Shown here: piece by piece, positions 18,446 through 26,463 of the stretch
How the letters are laid out: every line of letters begins with the position of its first letter
Position numbering within the stretch: the stretch's first letter is position 1
From: Mycobacterium sp. E3198
Lineage (GTDB): Bacteria > Actinomycetota > Actinomycetes > Mycobacteriales > Mycobacteriaceae
Length of the DNA stretch: 56,141 nt
NCBI RefSeq assembly: GCF_001667015.1
Contig: NZ_LZIS01000139.1
Span: 1 to 56,141 of the forward strand
Reading direction: 5' to 3'
Notes under the pieces: generated by a model
Told to the model about the DNA's origin: nothing
The model's input: only the letters and a program-made list of their open reading frames with translations
Databases searched by the model: none
Made by a program: the position numbers and the translations under genes

Positions 18446-19279
18446 CTACTGATAGGCCGGCTGGAACGCGTCGGCGGGCTGGGCGATCGCCAGCGCCGTG
18501 CTGGAACCGAGCGGGCCGTGCCGGTCGAACAGGGTCGCGGTGCCGGTGGCCACACCCGCAGCGCCGTAATGGCTTTGGGCCGCCAGCCCGAGGAATTCGC
18601 CGTCCGGCAGGCGGCTCGCGGTCACGGTGTAGTCGGCGTTGATGTAGCGCAAACCGCCTGTGCCCCAATGGGTGAGCGAGCTGGTGATGTCGCCGACGAA
18701 TCCCAGCCGGGTGAACGGCGTGAGCGGGTAGCCCTGCACCATCGGGCGGAACAGCCGGGTCCACGCGAACTTCTGCGAATGGGCCTGTTCCCACTCGCCC
18801 GCCGCGATGCCGGGACTGCCCCCGAGCGTGGCCCCGTAGCCCCAGATGAGGAACGGCATGTCCGCCGGAAAACCGTCGGCGCTGCCCGGAAGCGGCGGCA
18901 TCTCGACCGGACCGCACCACACCTCGCCCTCGGGATGCTCGCCCCGCCGCAGGAACAGCGCGCTGGCCCGCGCGACGATCTGCCCGTTCTGCACCAGCGC
19001 GCCGTCGACCAGCTTGATGCGGCGGCCTTCGCGCTGCACCGAGGTCTCGATCCGGACCGGCTCGGGCAGCACGGGTCGCAGCAGATCGACCGTCAGGCGC
19101 GCGGGCTGCAGGTCGGGATCGAGCCCGGATTGCTCTATTCCCCACGCCAGCAGGCCGCCGACGTTCTGGCCGCCCAGCGCCGCGCCCCACGGTCCCCGCG
19201 TCATCGCGGCCGGCAGGTAGGAGTCGCCGTCGACAGTGAAGAACGCCTCGGGCATGATGGCGGAATCCTCGATCGTCAC
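18446..19279 (-). CDS. Acyl-CoA thioesterase-family (double hot-dog) protein
   Basis: A protein of about 277 residues with two consecutive hot-dog-like halves. AFFTVDGDSYLPAAMTRGPWGAALGGQNVGGLLAWGIEQ and LTVDLLRPVLPEPVRIETSVQREGRRIKLVDGALVQNGQIVARASALFL form the first; SSLTHWGTGGLRYINADYTVTASRLPDGEFLGLAAQ belongs to the second. This is the TesB-like layout. GTG at 19279 is favoured because TATCGT on the minus strand lies 7 bases upstream; ATG at 19255 (MPEAFF) with GAGGA upstream is an alternative. It is divergent from the acyl-CoA ligase with a small palindrome between, suggesting joint control. Substrate unknown. Confidence 0.75.
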   Translation of the reverse strand: MTIEDSAIMPEAFFTVDGDSYLPAAMTRGPWGAALGGQNVGGLLAWGIEQSGLDPDLQPARLTVDLLRPVLPEPVRIETSVQREGRRIKLVDGALVQNGQIVARASALFLRRGEHPEGEVWCGPVEMPPLPGSADGFPADMPFLIWGYGATLGGSPGIAAGEWEQAHSQKFAWTRLFRPMVQGYPLTPFTRLGFVGDITSSLTHWGTGGLRYINADYTVTASRLPDGEFLGLAAQSHYGAAGVATGTATLFDRHGPLGSSTALAIAQPADAFQPAYQ

Positions 19280-19281
19280 CG

Positions 19282-19293
19282 CTATCACGATAG
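19282..19293. promoter_or_regulatory. Palindrome between thioesterase and acyl-CoA ligase
   Basis: CTATC-AC-GATAG is a perfect inverted repeat with 5-base arms, 3 bases upstream of the thioesterase GTG (minus strand) and overlapping its TATCGT -10 (19287-19292). It is placed to be an operator for one or both divergent genes. No linked regulator gene is evident. Confidence 0.45.
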
Positions 19294-19317
19294 GGCAGGA
19301 GGATACAGGGACCGGGC

Positions 19318-20853
19318 ATGCCTGAAGTGATCGAAATTCCGCGCGGCCACAACCCATTCCCCACGACCGGCGTGTCCCGCGACGCCGACGGCGTCCCGCG
19401 CTACGACCGCCTGCCCGCCACCCTGCTGGACATGCTCGCCGAGCAGGTCGACAACCGCCCCCACAGTGAGGCCGTGGTCGAACTCGGCGCCGGCCGGCTG
19501 ACCTACCGACAGCTGTGGGAGCGCGCCGCGCGGGTGGCCGGCGGGCTACGGGCCGACGGACTGAGCCCGGGCGATCGCGTTGCCGTGCGCCACCCGGCCG
19601 GGATCGATTGGGTGCTGGCGTTCTGGGGCACGGTGATGGCCGGCGGCGTTGCGGTGGCGGTCAATACGCGCTCGGCGCGTCCCGAGGTCGAGTTTGTCCT
19701 GTCCGACTCCGGTGCGCGGATCGACCTGTCCCCGGACGCACCGCTGCCTGACGGCCAGCCCTACGTGACCCACGGACTCGGCCACACGGACACGGCCGCC
19801 CTGTTCTACACCTCGGGCACCACCGGCCACCCCAAGGGCGTGCCGACCACCCACGAGGCCTTCGTGACCAACACCGAGAACGCGATCCGCTGTCTCGACC
19901 AGCCCAGGGACCTCGGCGAGGGAATGCGGACGCTGATCTCGGTGCCACTATTCCACGTGACCGGCTGCAACTCACAGCTTTTGGCGGCGATGCGCCTCGG
20001 GGGTGCGTCGGTGATCATGCCCGCGCTCAACCTCGACGCGTTGATCGCGACGCTGAGCGCCGAGCGCATCTCGGTGATGGTGACCGTCCCCGCCATCTAT
20101 GCGTTAATGTTGCGGCACAAGGGGTTTGCGCAAGCCGACGTTTCCGGCATCCGCTGGGTGGGCTACGGGGGCGCGCCCATCGCGCCGTCGTTGGTCCGAT
20201 CGGTCAAGCAGGCATTCCCGCACGCCACGGTGTTCAACGGGTACGGCATGACCGAGACCGCCTCGCTGATGACCGTCCTGCCCGACCGCGACGCCGTCGA
20301 GCACGCCGACTCCGTCGGGTACGCGGTCCCCTCGGTGGACCTGGGCCTGGTCCCGTTCGCCGGCGACGAGACGGGCGTGGGCGAGTTGGTCGCGCGCGGC
20401 GCCAATGTCACGGCGGGCTACTGGAACCGGCCCGACGCCACCCGGGACACCTTCGCGGACGGCTGGCTGCACACCGGCGACGTGGTCCGGGTCGACGATG
20501 CGGGGCGGGTGCACATCGTCGACCGGCTCAAGGACATCATCAACCGCGGCGGCGAGAACATCTCCAGCGTCGAGGTCGAGGCGGCGCTGCTCTCGGCGCC
20601 CAACGTCGCCGACGCCTGCGTGCTGGCGGTGCCCGACGAGGTGATGGGGGAGAAGGTCGGCGCCGTGATCTTCGCCGGCGAGGGGGAGATCGACGTGCGG
20701 GCCGTCCTCGCGCACTGCCGCGAGCAGCTGGCCGACTACAAGGTCCCGCAGTACGTGACGGTGGTGGCCGAGGAGCTGCCGCGCAACGCCGGTGGCAAAC
20801 TGCTCAAGGGCAAGCTGCGGGGGCAGGTGCGTTGGGGGGACCCGCTGCGATGA
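19318..20853 (+). CDS. Acyl-CoA synthetase / AMP-forming ligase (FadD-like)
   Basis: A 511-residue adenylate-forming enzyme that would activate a carboxylic acid with ATP and CoA. The P-loop-like YTSGTTGHPKG lies near 163-174; NGYGMTETAS, TGDVVRVD and the DRLKDIINRGGENISSVEVE hinge, plus the C-terminal GGKLLKGKLR with the catalytic lysine, are all present. AGGAGG occurs upstream (19297-19302) but 15 bases from the ATG. Its TGA overlaps the start of the single-chain carboxylase (ATGA), so the activated acyl-CoA may be passed to that enzyme. Chain-length preference is unknown. Confidence 0.9.
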   Translation: MPEVIEIPRGHNPFPTTGVSRDADGVPRYDRLPATLLDMLAEQVDNRPHSEAVVELGAGRLTYRQLWERAARVAGGLRADGLSPGDRVAVRHPAGIDWVLAFWGTVMAGGVAVAVNTRSARPEVEFVLSDSGARIDLSPDAPLPDGQPYVTHGLGHTDTAALFYTSGTTGHPKGVPTTHEAFVTNTENAIRCLDQPRDLGEGMRTLISVPLFHVTGCNSQLLAAMRLGGASVIMPALNLDALIATLSAERISVMVTVPAIYALMLRHKGFAQADVSGIRWVGYGGAPIAPSLVRSVKQAFPHATVFNGYGMTETASLMTVLPDRDAVEHADSVGYAVPSVDLGLVPFAGDETGVGELVARGANVTAGYWNRPDATRDTFADGWLHTGDVVRVDDAGRVHIVDRLKDIINRGGENISSVEVEAALLSAPNVADACVLAVPDEVMGEKVGAVIFAGEGEIDVRAVLAHCREQLADYKVPQYVTVVAEELPRNAGGKLLKGKLRGQVRWGDPLR

Positions 20854-23800
20854 GCGCCGCCCTGCTGATCGCAAACCGCGGCGAGATCGCGCTCCGGATC
20901 ATCCGCACCGCAACGGAACTGGGCTTCCGGTCGGTCTCGGTGTACGCCGAGGACGACGCCGACAGCCCCCACGTGCACGCCGCCGACGAGGCGATCGGCC
21001 TGCCGGGCGCCGGCCCGGCGGCCTACCTGAATCTCGCCGAGTTGCTGGCGGCGGCCAAGAGCTCCGGCGCCGAGCTGATTCATCCCGGCTACGGATTTCT
21101 CAGCGAGAACGCGGAATTCGCGCGCGCCTGCGCGGCCGCCGGGTGCACGTTCGTGGGACCCGGTGCCGACGTGCTCGAGTTGGTCGGCAACAAGCCGTCG
21201 GCCCGGGCCGCCGCGCGCGCGGCGGGCGTCCCGGTGCTGCCCGCGACCGAAGGGCCCGGCAGCGTCGAGGAGATCGCGGCGTTCCTCGCCGCCCACGGCG
21301 GCGCCGTCATGATCAAGGCCGTCGCCGGCGGCGGTGGCCGGGGAATGCGGAAGGTGAGCCGCGCTGACCAGATCGAGCGCGCCTACCAACAATGCGCCGC
21401 GGAGGCGCGAGTCGGCTTCGGTGAGCCGGCCCTGTTCGCCGAGGCGGTCCTGCCCGCCGCGCGGCACATCGAGGTGCAGGTCGTGGGTGCGGTGGCCGGG
21501 CACCAGACGCACGCGCTGGCGCTCGGCGATCGGGACTGCAGCATCCAGCGCCGCTACCAGAAGCTGGTCGAAATCGCTCCCGCCCAAGGGCTTTCCGACA
21601 CGCTGCGCCGCGCATTGCACCAGGCGGCGGCGCGGCTGTGCGCCAGGGTCGGCCTGCGCGGGGTCGCCACCGTCGAATTCCTGGTTGCCGCCGACACATT
21701 CGTCTTCCTCGAGGTCAACCCTCGGATTCAGGTGGAGCACACGGTCACCGAGGAAACGACCGGCGTGGACCTGGTGGCCGTGCAGCTGGCCATCGCCGGC
21801 GGCGCGTCGTATTACGAATTGGGGCTCCCGGCCGGAATCGCCTCGGACGGAAACGAAGTCATCGGCGAACCGGCGGCGCGGCGCGGCATCGCGGTCCAGG
21901 CCCGCGTCAACATGGAGACCTTCGCCGCCGACGGGTCGGTGGTGCCGGCGGCGGGCACCCTGACGGTGTTCTCGCCCCCGAGCGGTCCGGGGGTGCGCGT
22001 CGACACCTACGGCCGGCCGGGGCTGATCACCAGCCCGCGCTACGACTCGCTGCTGGCCAAGGTTGTCGCCCATGTGCACGGATCGTCGATGCAGGCCGCG
22101 GCGCGCAAGGCCCGCATCGCTCTGGGCGAATTCGGCATCGAGGGCGTTGCCACGAACATCGAATTACTGCGAGAGCTATTGGCCGACAGTCAGGTTCAGT
22201 CCGGCTGGGTGACGACGGATTTCCTCGACGAGAAGCTGCCCGAGCTGGCCGCCGCCGCGCTGTCCCACCAGCATGACGTCCGCGCCGCGCCGGTCGAGCT
22301 GTATCCCGGTGAGGAAGCGCTGCGCGCGCAACTGGCCGGCACCGTGGTCGAGGTGGCGGCCGAGGGCGAACAGATCGCAGCCGGCGGCCAGGTCGTCGTC
22401 CTCGAGGCGATGAAGATGCAACATGTGCTCGCCGCGCCGGACGCGCTGCGGACCGTGCGAAGCCTGGTGGTGCCCGGCCAGGTCGTCGGGCCCGGCGACC
22501 CCCTGGTCGTGTTCGCCCGCACGGGCGCCGGGGCCGACGGCGAATCGGACTCGGCCGCCCTGGATCTCGACCGGCCGCGTGCCGACCTCGACGAGGTGCG
22601 CAAACGGCTCCTGCTCACCCGCGACGAGGGCCGGCAGGCGGCCGTGGCCAAGCGGCACGCCCGCGGCCGCCGCACCGCCCGGGAGAACATCGCCGACCTG
22701 GTCGACCCCGGCAGCTTCGTCGAGTACGGCGCGCTGGCGATCGCCGCCCAACGCAGCAGGCGCTCCGAGGAGGACCTGATCGCCAACACCCCGGCCGACG
22801 GCCTGGTCGCCGGCCTGGCCACCATCGGGGGCACCGAGACCGTCGTCGTCTCCTACGACTACACCGTGCTGGCCGGAACGCAGGGCATGCGCAACCACGC
22901 CAAGACCGATCGCGTCTTCGAGCTGGCCACCCGAAAAGGCCTGCCGGTGGTGCTGTTTGCCGAGGGCGGCGGCGGCCGGCCCGGCGACACCGACGTCGGC
23001 GGGCACGCGGGACTGGACGTGCCGACGTTTCGGATGCTGGCCGCGCTGAGCGGGCGGGTGCCGCTGCTGTCGATCGTCTCCGGCCGCTGCTTCGCCGGCA
23101 ACGCCGCGCTCGCCGGGGTGTGCGACGTGATCATCGCGACCCCCGATGCCAACATCGGCATGGGCGGGCCGGCCATGATCGAGGGCGGCGGGCTCGGGGT
23201 GTACCCGCCCGAGGCGATCGGGCCGATCGACGTGCAGCGGCACAACGGCGTGGTCAGCCTGGTCGCCCGCGACGAGGCGCATGCCGTCGCGCTGGCCAAG
23301 CAGTACCTCTCGTATTTCCAGGGCGCGCTCGAAGGCTGGGAGGCGCCCGATCCGCGGCTGGCCCGACATGTGGTGCCGGAGAACCGGTTACGGGCGTACG
23401 ACGTGCACCGGGCGATCGCGTCGATCGTCGACGTCGGTTCCGTGTGCGAGTTGCGGGGAGACTACGGCGTCGGGATCGTCACCGCGCTGGTGCGCGTCGA
23501 GGGGGTGGCATACGGGTTGATCGCCAACAGCACCCACCACCTCGGGGGTGCCATCGACGCCGAGGCGGCCGACAAGGCCGGCGACTTTCTCGCCCTGTGC
23601 GAGTCGTTCCGGTTGCCGGTGATATCGCTGTGCGACACCCCGGGGTTCATGGTCGGGCCCGACGCGGAAAAGGAGGCGGCCGTGCGCCGCTTCGGCCGGA
23701 TGTTCGTGCTGGGCGCGCGGCTGACCGTGCCGCTGGGAATGATCATCCTGCGCAAGGGTTATGGGCTGGGCGCGATGGCGATGGCCGGCGGGTCCTTTCG

Positions 23801-24056
23801 CGCGCCCCAGTTCACGGTTGCGTGGCCGACCGGGGAGATCGGCGGCATGGGTCTGGAAGGCGCCGTGCGACTCGGGTTCAGCAAGGAACTGGCAGCCGAG
23901 GCGGATCCCGCCCAGCGCCGGCAGCTGTTCGACAAGCTCGTGGCGGCGGCCTACCAGCACGGGAAGGCGCTGCGCTCGGCCACCACGTTCGAACTCGACG
24001 ACGTCATCGACCCGGCAGACTCCCGGGCCTGGATCACCAGGCTTCCGGAAGGCTGA
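20850..24056 (+). CDS. Single-chain biotin-dependent acyl-CoA carboxylase (LCC type)
   Basis: A 1068-residue fusion of all parts of an acyl-CoA carboxylase. The biotin carboxylase part (about 1-455) opens with LLIANRGEIALRIIRTA and has the ATP-grasp loop AVAGGGGRGMRKV near 160 and EVNPRIQVEHTVTE. The biotin carrier motif EAMKM lies at 519-523, with Lys522 as the biotin site. The carboxyltransferase part (about 590-1068) has ARENIADLVDPGSFVEYG and a C-terminal GYGLGAMAMAGGSF region. This order and size match the single-chain long-chain acyl-CoA carboxylases characterised from M. avium subsp. paratuberculosis. It is coupled to the upstream ligase (ATGA). The product may be an alpha-carboxy acyl-CoA; that is inference. 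Confidence 0.9.
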   Translation: MSAALLIANRGEIALRIIRTATELGFRSVSVYAEDDADSPHVHAADEAIGLPGAGPAAYLNLAELLAAAKSSGAELIHPGYGFLSENAEFARACAAAGCTFVGPGADVLELVGNKPSARAAARAAGVPVLPATEGPGSVEEIAAFLAAHGGAVMIKAVAGGGGRGMRKVSRADQIERAYQQCAAEARVGFGEPALFAEAVLPAARHIEVQVVGAVAGHQTHALALGDRDCSIQRRYQKLVEIAPAQGLSDTLRRALHQAAARLCARVGLRGVATVEFLVAADTFVFLEVNPRIQVEHTVTEETTGVDLVAVQLAIAGGASYYELGLPAGIASDGNEVIGEPAARRGIAVQARVNMETFAADGSVVPAAGTLTVFSPPSGPGVRVDTYGRPGLITSPRYDSLLAKVVAHVHGSSMQAAARKARIALGEFGIEGVATNIELLRELLADSQVQSGWVTTDFLDEKLPELAAAALSHQHDVRAAPVELYPGEEALRAQLAGTVVEVAAEGEQIAAGGQVVVLEAMKMQHVLAAPDALRTVRSLVVPGQVVGPGDPLVVFARTGAGADGESDSAALDLDRPRADLDEVRKRLLLTRDEGRQAAVAKRHARGRRTARENIADLVDPGSFVEYGALAIAAQRSRRSEEDLIANTPADGLVAGLATIGGTETVVVSYDYTVLAGTQGMRNHAKTDRVFELATRKGLPVVLFAEGGGGRPGDTDVGGHAGLDVPTFRMLAALSGRVPLLSIVSGRCFAGNAALAGVCDVIIATPDANIGMGGPAMIEGGGLGVYPPEAIGPIDVQRHNGVVSLVARDEAHAVALAKQYLSYFQGALEGWEAPDPRLARHVVPENRLRAYDVHRAIASIVDVGSVCELRGDYGVGIVTALVRVEGVAYGLIANSTHHLGGAIDAEAADKAGDFLALCESFRLPVISLCDTPGFMVGPDAEKEAAVRRFGRMFVLGARLTVPLGMIILRKGYGLGAMAMAGGSFRAPQFTVAWPTGEIGGMGLEGAVRLGFSKELAAEADPAQRRQLFDKLVAAAYQHGKALRSATTFELDDVIDPADSRAWITRLPEG

Positions 24057-24076
24057 GGGTGCGAGGAGTTATCCGG

Positions 24077-24424
24077 TTATCCGTGTCCGGAACCGCAGCC
24101 GACGCCGGGCAGGCAGCCCTGGCCGCCCGGCACGCCGCCGGGGCCGGCGAACTGGCCGCCGGAGCCACAGCCCACGCCGGGAACGCAACCCTGGCCGCCG
24201 GGCCCGCCGCCGGGCCCTTGGTTCTGGCCGCCCGACCCGCAGTTGCCGTTGGCGTCGCAGCCGCCGCCGCCCGGGTCGTCCTTGAAGATGACGTGCGTGG
24301 GCGCCGGACCGGCCGGCGCCGCGGAAGCAACCGGATCGATCATGGCGATCGGCGCGGCGGCGATCGCCGCGGCGGCAGCCCCGCCCACCACCAGTCTTTT
24401 CGTGAGGGTTAATTTCGTGAACAT
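24077..24424 (-). CDS. Small secreted Gly/Cys-rich repeat protein
   Basis: A 115-residue protein with a signal peptide (MFTKLTLTKRLVVGGAAAAAIAAAPIAMI, then ASAAPAGPAP with a plausible signal-peptidase-I site). The mature part is short and Gly/Pro/Gln-rich, with six cysteines in CxxxxxC pairs and a near-exact duplicated unit, GPGG(G/V)PGGQGC(V/L)PGVGCGSG. ATG at 24424 is chosen because the signal peptide starts there; the longer frame upstream runs through a tandem repeat. I recognise no family. It is convergent with the carboxylase gene and divergent from the SDR. Confidence 0.65.
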   Translation of the reverse strand: MFTKLTLTKRLVVGGAAAAAIAAAPIAMIDPVASAAPAGPAPTHVIFKDDPGGGGCDANGNCGSGGQNQGPGGGPGGQGCVPGVGCGSGGQFAGPGGVPGGQGCLPGVGCGSGHG

Positions 24425-24442
24425 GCGGGTCGCATACCACCG

Positions 24443-24502
24443 ACACACCTGTGTAAAACATCCTTGTAGCGAACGGGTTAGCGAACGGGTTAGCGAACGG
24501 GA
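24443..24502. repeat. Palindrome plus three 12-bp tandem repeats in a divergent promoter region
   Basis: ACACA-CC-TGTGT (24443-24454) is an inverted repeat suited to a regulator dimer. Three direct copies of TAGCGAACGGGT (24467-24478, 24479-24490, 24491-24502; the last ends in A) run up to the Shine-Dalgarno of the SDR gene. The region separates the secreted protein from the SDR-acyl-CoA dehydrogenase operon. The repeats may be stacked binding sites or a variable-number tract. Confidence 0.6.
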
Positions 24503-24514
24503 AGGCACACCGCG

Positions 24515-25282
24515 ATGACCTCACTGGACTTGACCGGCCGTAGCGCGATCATCACCGGGGCGTCGCGCGGGATCGGGCTGGCGATCGCCCAGCAACTGGC
24601 CGCGGCCGGCGCCGACGTGGTGCTGACCGCGCGCAAGCAGGAGGCGGCCGACGCGGCCGCGGCGCAGGTCGGCGAGAAGGCCGTCGGCGTCGGCGCGCAC
24701 GCCGTCGACGAGGACGCCGCGCGGCGCTGCGTCGATCTCACGCTGGAGCGCTTCGGCCGCGTCGACATCCTGGTCAACAACGCGGGAACGAACCCGGCCT
24801 ACGGGCCGCTGATCGATCAGGATCACGCGCGGTTCACCAAGATCTTCGACGTCAACCTGTGGGCCCCGCTGCTGTGGACCTCGCTCGTCGTCAAATCGTG
24901 GATGGGCGAGCACGGTGGGGCGATCGTCAACACCGCGTCCATCGGCGGGATGCACCAATCGCCGGCGATGGGCATGTACAACGCCACCAAGGCCGCGCTG
25001 ATTCACGTCACCAAGCAACTGGCGCTCGAACTTTCGCCGCGCGTCCGGGTCAACGCGATCGCCCCGGGCGTGGTGCGCACCCGGCTGGCCGAGGCGCTGT
25101 GGAAGGACCACGAGGATCCGCTGGCGGCGACGATCGCGCTCGGGCGCATCGGTGAGCCGGCCGACGTGGCCGGCGCGGTCGCGTTTCTGGTCTCGGACGC
25201 GGCGAGCTGGATCACCGGCGAGACGATGGTGATCGACGGCGGCCTGCTGCTCGGCCCCGCGCAGGGGTATCAGGCCCAATGA
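24515..25282 (+). CDS. Short-chain dehydrogenase/reductase (Rv2766c/FabG5-like)
   Basis: A 255-residue classical SDR, close along its length to M. tuberculosis Rv2766c (FabG5). NAD(P) motif TGASRGIG at 14-21, NNAG near 88, and the catalytic Ser142, Tyr155 and Lys159 are all present. Likely a 3-oxoacyl- or hydroxyacyl-thioester reductase/dehydrogenase. GAAGG at 24501-24505 precedes the ATG by 9 bases. It overlaps the next gene by 4 bases (ATGA), starting a three-gene operon with two acyl-CoA dehydrogenases. Confidence 0.9.
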   Translation: MTSLDLTGRSAIITGASRGIGLAIAQQLAAAGADVVLTARKQEAADAAAAQVGEKAVGVGAHAVDEDAARRCVDLTLERFGRVDILVNNAGTNPAYGPLIDQDHARFTKIFDVNLWAPLLWTSLVVKSWMGEHGGAIVNTASIGGMHQSPAMGMYNATKAALIHVTKQLALELSPRVRVNAIAPGVVRTRLAEALWKDHEDPLAATIALGRIGEPADVAGAVAFLVSDAASWITGETMVIDGGLLLGPAQGYQAQ

Positions 25283-26463
25283 GTCCCGAGACCGACCTGA
25301 AGGCGCGGGTCCGGACGCTGCTCGACGAGCACGACCCGGCCAGCACCGAACCGCGGGAATTCCTTGGGGCGCAATACGATGCGGGGCTGGCCTGGGTGTA
25401 TCTGCCGGAGGGATTCGGCGGGCTGGGCCTGCCGCGTAAAGCCCAGGAACTCGTCGACGCCGAGCTCGCCGCCGCGGGCGTGCCGGTGGGCGGCACCGCC
25501 AAGAACTACATCGGCATGGGCATGGCGGCGCCGACGATCGCGGCGTTCGGGACCGACGAGCAGAAGCGAACGTTCCTGCGCCCGTTGTTCACCGGCGAAC
25601 AGATCTACTGCCAGTTGTTCAGCGAGCCGGGCGCCGGCTCGGACCTGGCCGGCGTGGCGACCCGGGCGGTCCGCGACGGGGACGACTGGATTGTCAACGG
25701 GCAGAAGGTGTGGACGTCGCAGGCGCAGCACGCGTCCATGGCCATCCTCGTCACGCGCACCGACCCGGCGGTGCCCAAACACGCCGGCCTGACGTACTTC
25801 CTGTGCGACATGACGCAGCCCGGCGTGGAAGTCCGCCCGCTGCGCCAGATCACCGGCGAGGCGGAGTTCAACGAGGTGTTCCTCACCGACGTCCGGGTGC
25901 CCGACGCCAATCGGCTCGGCCCGGAGGGCGGCGGCTGGCGCGTCGCGACCACCACCCTCAACAATGAGCGCGTCGCCATCGGCACCCGCGCCGGAACGCC
26001 CCGGGAGGGCGGCCACATCGGCAAGGTCGCCAAGGCGTGGCGAGACGAGCCGGCGCTGCGGGAGTCGGCGATGCACGACGAACTGATGCGGCTGTGGGTG
26101 GAGGCCGAGGTCCTGCGGCTCGCGGGTGAGCGGCTGCGCCAGCAGGCCACCGCGGGTCAGCCCGGCCCGGAGGGCGCGGGCATGAAGGTGGCCTTCGCCC
26201 GCCTGGCGCAGGCGATTTCGGGATTCGAGATCGAACTGCACGGCGAAGCGGGGCTGCGCTACGACGACTGGACCATGCGCCGACCGGAAACGGTCGACCT
26301 GGTCGGTCGCGAGCCCGGGTACCGCTACCTGCGGGCGCGCGGCAACTCCATCGAGGGCGGCACGTCGGAGGTGTTGCGCAACACGATCTCCGAGCGGATC
26401 CTCGGCCTGCCCGGCGAGCATCGCGTGGACAAGGACAGACCGTGGAAGGACCTGGACCGATGA
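25279..26463 (+). CDS. Acyl-CoA dehydrogenase, subunit 1 of an adjacent pair
   Basis: A 394-residue FadE-type flavoenzyme that introduces an alpha-beta double bond into acyl-CoA. Signatures are YCQLFSEPGAGSDLAG (FAD/substrate segment), WTSQAQHA, and the C-terminal GNSIEGGTSEVLRNTISERILGLP. It is followed with a 4-base overlap by a second, shorter dehydrogenase. Such adjacent pairs in mycobacteria form heterotetramers with shared active sites, as in the cholesterol side-chain enzymes, so the two probably work as one complex (inference). Confidence 0.88.
   Translation: MSPETDLKARVRTLLDEHDPASTEPREFLGAQYDAGLAWVYLPEGFGGLGLPRKAQELVDAELAAAGVPVGGTAKNYIGMGMAAPTIAAFGTDEQKRTFLRPLFTGEQIYCQLFSEPGAGSDLAGVATRAVRDGDDWIVNGQKVWTSQAQHASMAILVTRTDPAVPKHAGLTYFLCDMTQPGVEVRPLRQITGEAEFNEVFLTDVRVPDANRLGPEGGGWRVATTTLNNERVAIGTRAGTPREGGHIGKVAKAWRDEPALRESAMHDELMRLWVEAEVLRLAGERLRQQATAGQPGPEGAGMKVAFARLAQAISGFEIELHGEAGLRYDDWTMRRPETVDLVGREPGYRYLRARGNSIEGGTSEVLRNTISERILGLPGEHRVDKDRPWKDLDR

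Noticed and set aside
24034..24524. Alternative minus-strand frame of 151 residues across the secreted-protein gene
   Set aside because: It lacks a signal peptide and is a +1 shadow of the Gly/Cys-rich protein, whose signal sequence and repeated motif are coherent.
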